Assembly (NCBI GenBank): GCA_004078665.1
Contig: SCFO01000003.1
Span: 241,209 to 305,208, forward strand
Source of the DNA: Halobacillus fulvus
Lineage (GTDB): Bacteria; Bacillota; Bacilli; Bacillales; Halobacillaceae
Reading direction: 5' to 3'
Length of the DNA stretch: 64,000 nt
In this document: one piece after another, positions 61,007 to 64,000 of the stretch
Layout of the letters: each line of letters opens with the position of its first letter
How positions within the stretch are numbered: the first letter of the stretch is position 1
Translations under genes and position numbers: made by a program
The notes under the pieces: model-generated
What the model was told of the DNA's origin: nothing
Databases searched by the model: none
What the model saw: the letters and a program-made list of their open reading frames with translations, nothing else

Positions 61007-62194
61007 TTACATATAAAGACTGGCAAGGAAAATACCGATTGTTTCTTGATAAATTTCATCAAACTGATCAAGTGGAAGCGGGTTGACACCACGGCCGAGT
61101 TCTACAGTGAAACCAGGCCTTCGATAGGTTTGAATGAACCAGTCCTTGTAACCGGCAAAGCTGTACACGTTCCGGATCGGCTGATAACCGCTCACACGCT
61201 GGAACTCATTGACGATCGTTAACGATTCAGGTGGCTCCATCCCCTCATAGCCCCAGTAAATCACTTCTCCTTGCGTATGAAAGGCGAGCATCTTCTCGAA
61301 TTGTCTGGCTTGAGCGAGCTGTGCCATCGCGATCGCTTCCGGTTCTGTCAAAGGCCGAAACCCGGGGAAATCTCTTGGAGAGGGCTGCTTCGGTTTTCGT
61401 TCTGCTTCAATCTCCCAATTCGCGGGGTATTGATTGTTCAAGTCCACACCGCGGATATTTGCCTTCCAGCCGGAGAAATCGGTATTCCCATCATTTATTT
61501 CACTCGCCAGTTCACCGAAGCTGCCAGATGGAGGACCGTTTAACACCAGATCCACTCCGTCCGGGTCGACCATCGGAACAATCGATAAGGTCACCTGATC
61601 ATAATAAGGGCTGATATCCAATCCGCGAATCGTCTCTCTGTTCGTCAAAGCCAGTAAATAGTCATTCAAAAACTGCATAATAACCGCGCTTGTAATCCAT
61701 TCGTTTGCATGAAAAGAACCGTTCCAGTGAACGACTTTTGATCCGTTGCCGATTTGCAACTCAATGAGGTCTTTCCCCATCACACTGTTCCCGATTGTCT
61801 CTCTCCTCATAAAGGGGTAAAGATCGAGGAGAGCATTCAGGTCACTCGTGAGTACTTGCGAATCATAATTCTTTTTCCCGTCGACGATCCGGTTTCCTAC
61901 CCGAAAAGGAATACGCAGTGTCTGACCGATTTGTAATTGCTGCGGGTTAACGTTCTGATTCAGTAAGGCGATTGTATCAACGGACAAACGCCGTTCGCTC
62001 GCGATTTTCCAAAACGTGTCTCCGGATTGCACGGTATAAGAAGATGTCCTGTATCCGGGAATGCGAATCGTCTGTCCTATGGCTAGGGCTGAAGGGTTCA
62101 CTTGCGGGTTGGAATCGATGATTAGTTGTAGTGGGATGTTGAATAGGTTGGAGTAATACCACAGTGTATCTCCGCTCCTTACTTGAATATCCAT
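61007..62194 (-). CDS. LysM-M14 gamma-D-glutamyl-diamino acid endopeptidase
   Basis: A 395-residue cell-wall peptidase of the M14C type (as L. sphaericus endopeptidase I or YqgT). Two LysM domains lead (VRSGDTLWYYSNLFNIP, residues 5-47; VQSGDTFWKIASERRLS, 55-98). The carboxypeptidase-fold domain has zinc ligands in GSFHANEWITS (H..E, near 163) and LAFHTQGEVIYW (near 310), and the catalytic glutamate in GFTVELGRGVNP (near 367). No signal peptide is visible, so it probably works in spore or turnover contexts after lysis. GAGGAGGG precedes the ATG at 62194. Confidence 0.9.
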   Translation of the reverse strand: MDIQVRSGDTLWYYSNLFNIPLQLIIDSNPQVNPSALAIGQTIRIPGYRTSSYTVQSGDTFWKIASERRLSVDTIALLNQNVNPQQLQIGQTLRIPFRVGNRIVDGKKNYDSQVLTSDLNALLDLYPFMRRETIGNSVMGKDLIELQIGNGSKVVHWNGSFHANEWITSAVIMQFLNDYLLALTNRETIRGLDISPYYDQVTLSIVPMVDPDGVDLVLNGPPSGSFGELASEINDGNTDFSGWKANIRGVDLNNQYPANWEIEAERKPKQPSPRDFPGFRPLTEPEAIAMAQLAQARQFEKMLAFHTQGEVIYWGYEGMEPPESLTIVNEFQRVSGYQPIRNVYSFAGYKDWFIQTYRRPGFTVELGRGVNPLPLDQFDEIYQETIGIFLASLYM

Positions 62195-62232
62195 AAACAC
62201 CCTCCTCATTTTTAACAAACGTTCCATACATT

Positions 62233-62402
62233 TGCTTCTGTATGTTTATAAGTAGAGGGAGGTTCGGGAAATGACTCGCTTTCCATGGGGGGACGCTGAG
62301 CTTCCTCGGCGCATGGCGCCTGTGGGATCTCAGCCTGTCACCTTCTCCCATAGGAGTCTCGACATTTCCCGAACCTCCCAACTTTAATAAGGGAACAGAA
62401 GC
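62233..62402 (+). repeat. Palindromic intergenic repeat, copy 9 (divergent, arms covary)
   Basis: Outer arms are TGCTTCTGT/ACAGAAGCA in place of GTTTCCGTT/AACGGAAAC, yet pair perfectly. The next arms are GGAGGTTCGGGAAAT/ATTTCCCGAACCTCC in place of GGAGGGGCGGGAAAT/ATTTCCCGCCCCTCC: again both sides changed together. Tip GGCGCatgGCGCC. The 62403-62715 stretch after it shows no gene. Confidence 0.9.
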
Positions 62403-62715
62403 ATCCTGTTCGTCTCACGATGCAATTTATGATTGTAGACTTTAAGTGAGCGTTTAGTTCCGATGCTTTGGTTAGAAGTTATAGAATATATCAACAAGCT
62501 AAACTCACCTGTTGCAGGAATTAATAGAAAAAGAATATATATAATGGCACCGTTTCTCTTTTTCCAGGTCCTCAATAGCACATGGGGATATTTCTCTTAC
62601 CCGGGATTTTTTTAGTTTTTACTTTAAATTATATGAAGAAAAGAAGTTTGTCATGATAGGTGGGCGATAATCAGGTACAATACAGAAGGAAGCTATTTAG
62701 GAAGTAGGGAAATAC

Positions 62716-63852
62716 ATGACGAACACATTTCAACAGCTCGGAATTCCAACCCAGCTGATCGATCGATTGAAGAAACAAGGAATTACGGTGCCGACCCCTG
62801 TACAGGAGGAGGTCATCCCTAAAATATTTAAAGGTAAAGATGTAATGGCTCAGGCGCAGACCGGAACGGGAAAGACACTGGCCTTTCTTTTACCTATACT
62901 GGAAACCATTGATCCAGATCTGCCACATGTACAAGGTTTGATTGTGACGCCGACAAGGGAGCTTGCCATTCAAATCACGAAGGAAGTCGAAGCGATTAAA
63001 GACGAAAACGTGTTGTCTTTGGCTGTGTATGGTGGACAAGATGTAGCGAAGCAGGCGAAAAGGCTGAATGGTCAGGCTCATATTATCGTCGCGACTCCTG
63101 GGCGTCTGCTCGATCATTTAGGGCGGGAAACCGTATCATTGGAGCATGTCAAAACGGCGGTTCTTGATGAAGCAGATCAGATGCTCGAAGTCGGGTTTTT
63201 TCCTGACGTGAAAAAGATTCTCTCGCATACGCCGGAGGATAAACAACTGCTGCTTTTCTCAGCGACAATCACTCAAAAAGTCCGCTCACTCGCCAAATCG
63301 TTTTTAAAAAGTCCGGAACGTGTAACCATCGAGCCGGAAGTCGTGACGCTGACGAATATTAAACAGCTTTTATATGAAACAACAGACCGCGCCAAACAGG
63401 ACACGCTGCTTACAATCATGAGAGAACATCGCCCTTTTCTTGCCGTCATATTTTGCCGGACGAAAAGACGGGCAAGTAAGCTGAATGGTCTTTTGAAACA
63501 AAATGGTTTTGATTCGGATGAATTGCACGGGGACCTTTCTCAAGCGAAGAGGGAAAAGGTGATGAAGAGCTTCCGTGATGCAAAGATTCAGTATCTCGTT
63601 GCGACAGATGTTGCCGCTCGTGGTCTTGATGTGGAAGGCGTGACCCATGTGTTCAATTATGACTTTCCGCAAGATGCAGAAAGTTACATCCACCGGATCG
63701 GTCGAACAGGTCGTGCGGGTGGAAAGGGTCTAGCCATTACGTTTGCAACACCGAAGGATCGCCAGGCGCTTAGACATTTAGAAAAAGAGGTGGACCGTCC
63801 ACTCCAGCGCCGCTCACTGGCTGAATTATCCCCCAAAAAAGAAGAACAGTAA
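62716..63852 (+). CDS. DEAD-box RNA helicase
   Basis: A 378-residue ATP-dependent RNA helicase with little beyond the two RecA-like domains. All motifs are seen: the Q motif (GITVPTPVQEEVIP), AQTGTGKT (near 47), PTRELA, GG, TPGR, LDEADQM (near 150; the fourth residue is D so DEAD), SATI, and in the second half VATDVAARGLD and HRIGRTGRAG (near 335). The short length is like YfmL, but the sequence is nearer the general CshA/CshB type. AGGAAG..AGGG precedes the ATG. An IS element begins 22 bases after its stop. Confidence 0.9.
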   Translation: MTNTFQQLGIPTQLIDRLKKQGITVPTPVQEEVIPKIFKGKDVMAQAQTGTGKTLAFLLPILETIDPDLPHVQGLIVTPTRELAIQITKEVEAIKDENVLSLAVYGGQDVAKQAKRLNGQAHIIVATPGRLLDHLGRETVSLEHVKTAVLDEADQMLEVGFFPDVKKILSHTPEDKQLLLFSATITQKVRSLAKSFLKSPERVTIEPEVVTLTNIKQLLYETTDRAKQDTLLTIMREHRPFLAVIFCRTKRRASKLNGLLKQNGFDSDELHGDLSQAKREKVMKSFRDAKIQYLVATDVAARGLDVEGVTHVFNYDFPQDAESYIHRIGRTGRAGGKGLAITFATPKDRQALRHLEKEVDRPLQRRSLAELSPKKEEQ

Positions 63853-63873
63853 AAAGAGAAACTCTGTCCGAAA

Positions 63874-64000
63874 TGAACTGTAACCCTGAAAATGGACAGT
63901 TTAATAAAAAGTGCTAGGCTGCTAGTAGATGACCTCGGTATTGTACCGGGGTCATTTTTTGTAAGGACCACTGATACCGACCTTCATTGTAATACTCCAT
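63874..64000 (-). mobile_element. IS3-family insertion sequence, orfB end (truncated by window)
   Basis: The plus-strand edge TGAACTGTAACCCTGAAAAT, then GGACA, has the TG start usual for IS3 ends. It is followed by the 3' end of a minus-strand transposase. The rest lies beyond the window, so the other end and any target duplication cannot be seen. Confidence 0.7.
63914..64000 (-). CDS. IS3-family transposase OrfB, C-terminal fragment
   Basis: The last 28 codons of an rve-type transposase: YYNEGRYQWSLQKMTPVQYR then GHLLAA and stop TAG at 63916-63914. The YYNxxRxQxxLxxMTPVxYRxHL pattern is the common C-terminus of IS3-family (IS150 group) OrfB. The N-terminal part and catalytic DDE residues lie outside the window. 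Confidence 0.85.
   Translation of the reverse strand: MEYYNEGRYQWSLQKMTPVQYRGHLLAA

Noticed and set aside
62403-62715. Possible gene or sigma-A promoter in the gap before the DEAD-box helicase
   Set aside because: A TACAAT box exists at 62676-62681 but no -35 at suitable distance; the short minus-strand frame there has no ribosome site.

Overview
The window reads as chromosome of a moderately halophilic or halotolerant member of the Bacillaceae, of the Halobacillus/Virgibacillus kind (inference). The evidence is classic Firmicute regulation and gene content: strong AGGAGG-type ribosome sites, frequent TTG/GTG starts, a TRAP-type trp leader, a T-box, a preQ1-I riboswitch, a Rex operator, BshB2 for bacillithiol, yxlEFG-like and yvdTSR-like groups, two tandem betaine (BCCT) carriers and rather acidic proteins. 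Both ends cut genes: a 5'-truncated acyl-CoA synthetase on the left and the end of an IS3-family element on the right.

Layout. 1-7.6 kb: acyl-CoA synthetase plus GNAT, a YjlB-type cupin, small membrane proteins and two tandem BCCT osmolyte carriers. 7.6-16 kb: housekeeping genes (DUF5694-like protein, LLM flavin oxidoreductase, PilZ protein, pterin carbinolamine dehydratase, RluA-type pseudouridine synthase, typA, a FixH-like lipoprotein, bshB2). 16.1-18.6 kb: a structured leader with a 7-codon ORF and two terminators, followed by a MutS2-like ATPase that lacks the Smr nuclease domain. 18.7-30 kb: msrA, a TetR/SMR efflux group, a PcrA/UvrD-like helicase, lipoprotein, GNAT, a secreted subtilase, an SDR enzyme and a yxlEFG-like ABC group. 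30.2-36.9 kb: a complete trpEDCFBA operon with trpG at its end. 37.3-45.1 kb: DUF192 gene and a full Tad/Flp pilus operon. 45.7-52.7 kb: tRNA-Ala(GGC), an Nmad3-like protein, lipocalin-like protein, secreted type I pullulanase, OFA-family MFS carrier, PAP2 phosphatase, Pmp3-like peptide. 53.1-57 kb: queCDE under a preQ1 riboswitch, and lactate permease under a Rex operator. 57.3-60.2 kb: argGH under an arginine-type T-box. 60.3-64 kb: a small stress-like protein, a LysM/M14 cell-wall peptidase, a DEAD-box helicase and an IS3-family end.

Threaded between the genes is a family of about 130-205 bp palindromic repeats (nine recognisable copies plus at least two remnants). Their arms have changed together while pairing is kept, which makes them the clearest non-genic structure of the window. 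The most interesting gene-linked candidate is the leader-peptide/terminator region before the Smr-less MutS2 homologue: its form is that of an antibiotic- or stall-sensing attenuator, and MutS2 proteins act on collided ribosomes. The trp leader also shows two mutually exclusive structures, one of which would hide the trpE ribosome site. These readings come from inspection only; no database search or folding program was run.
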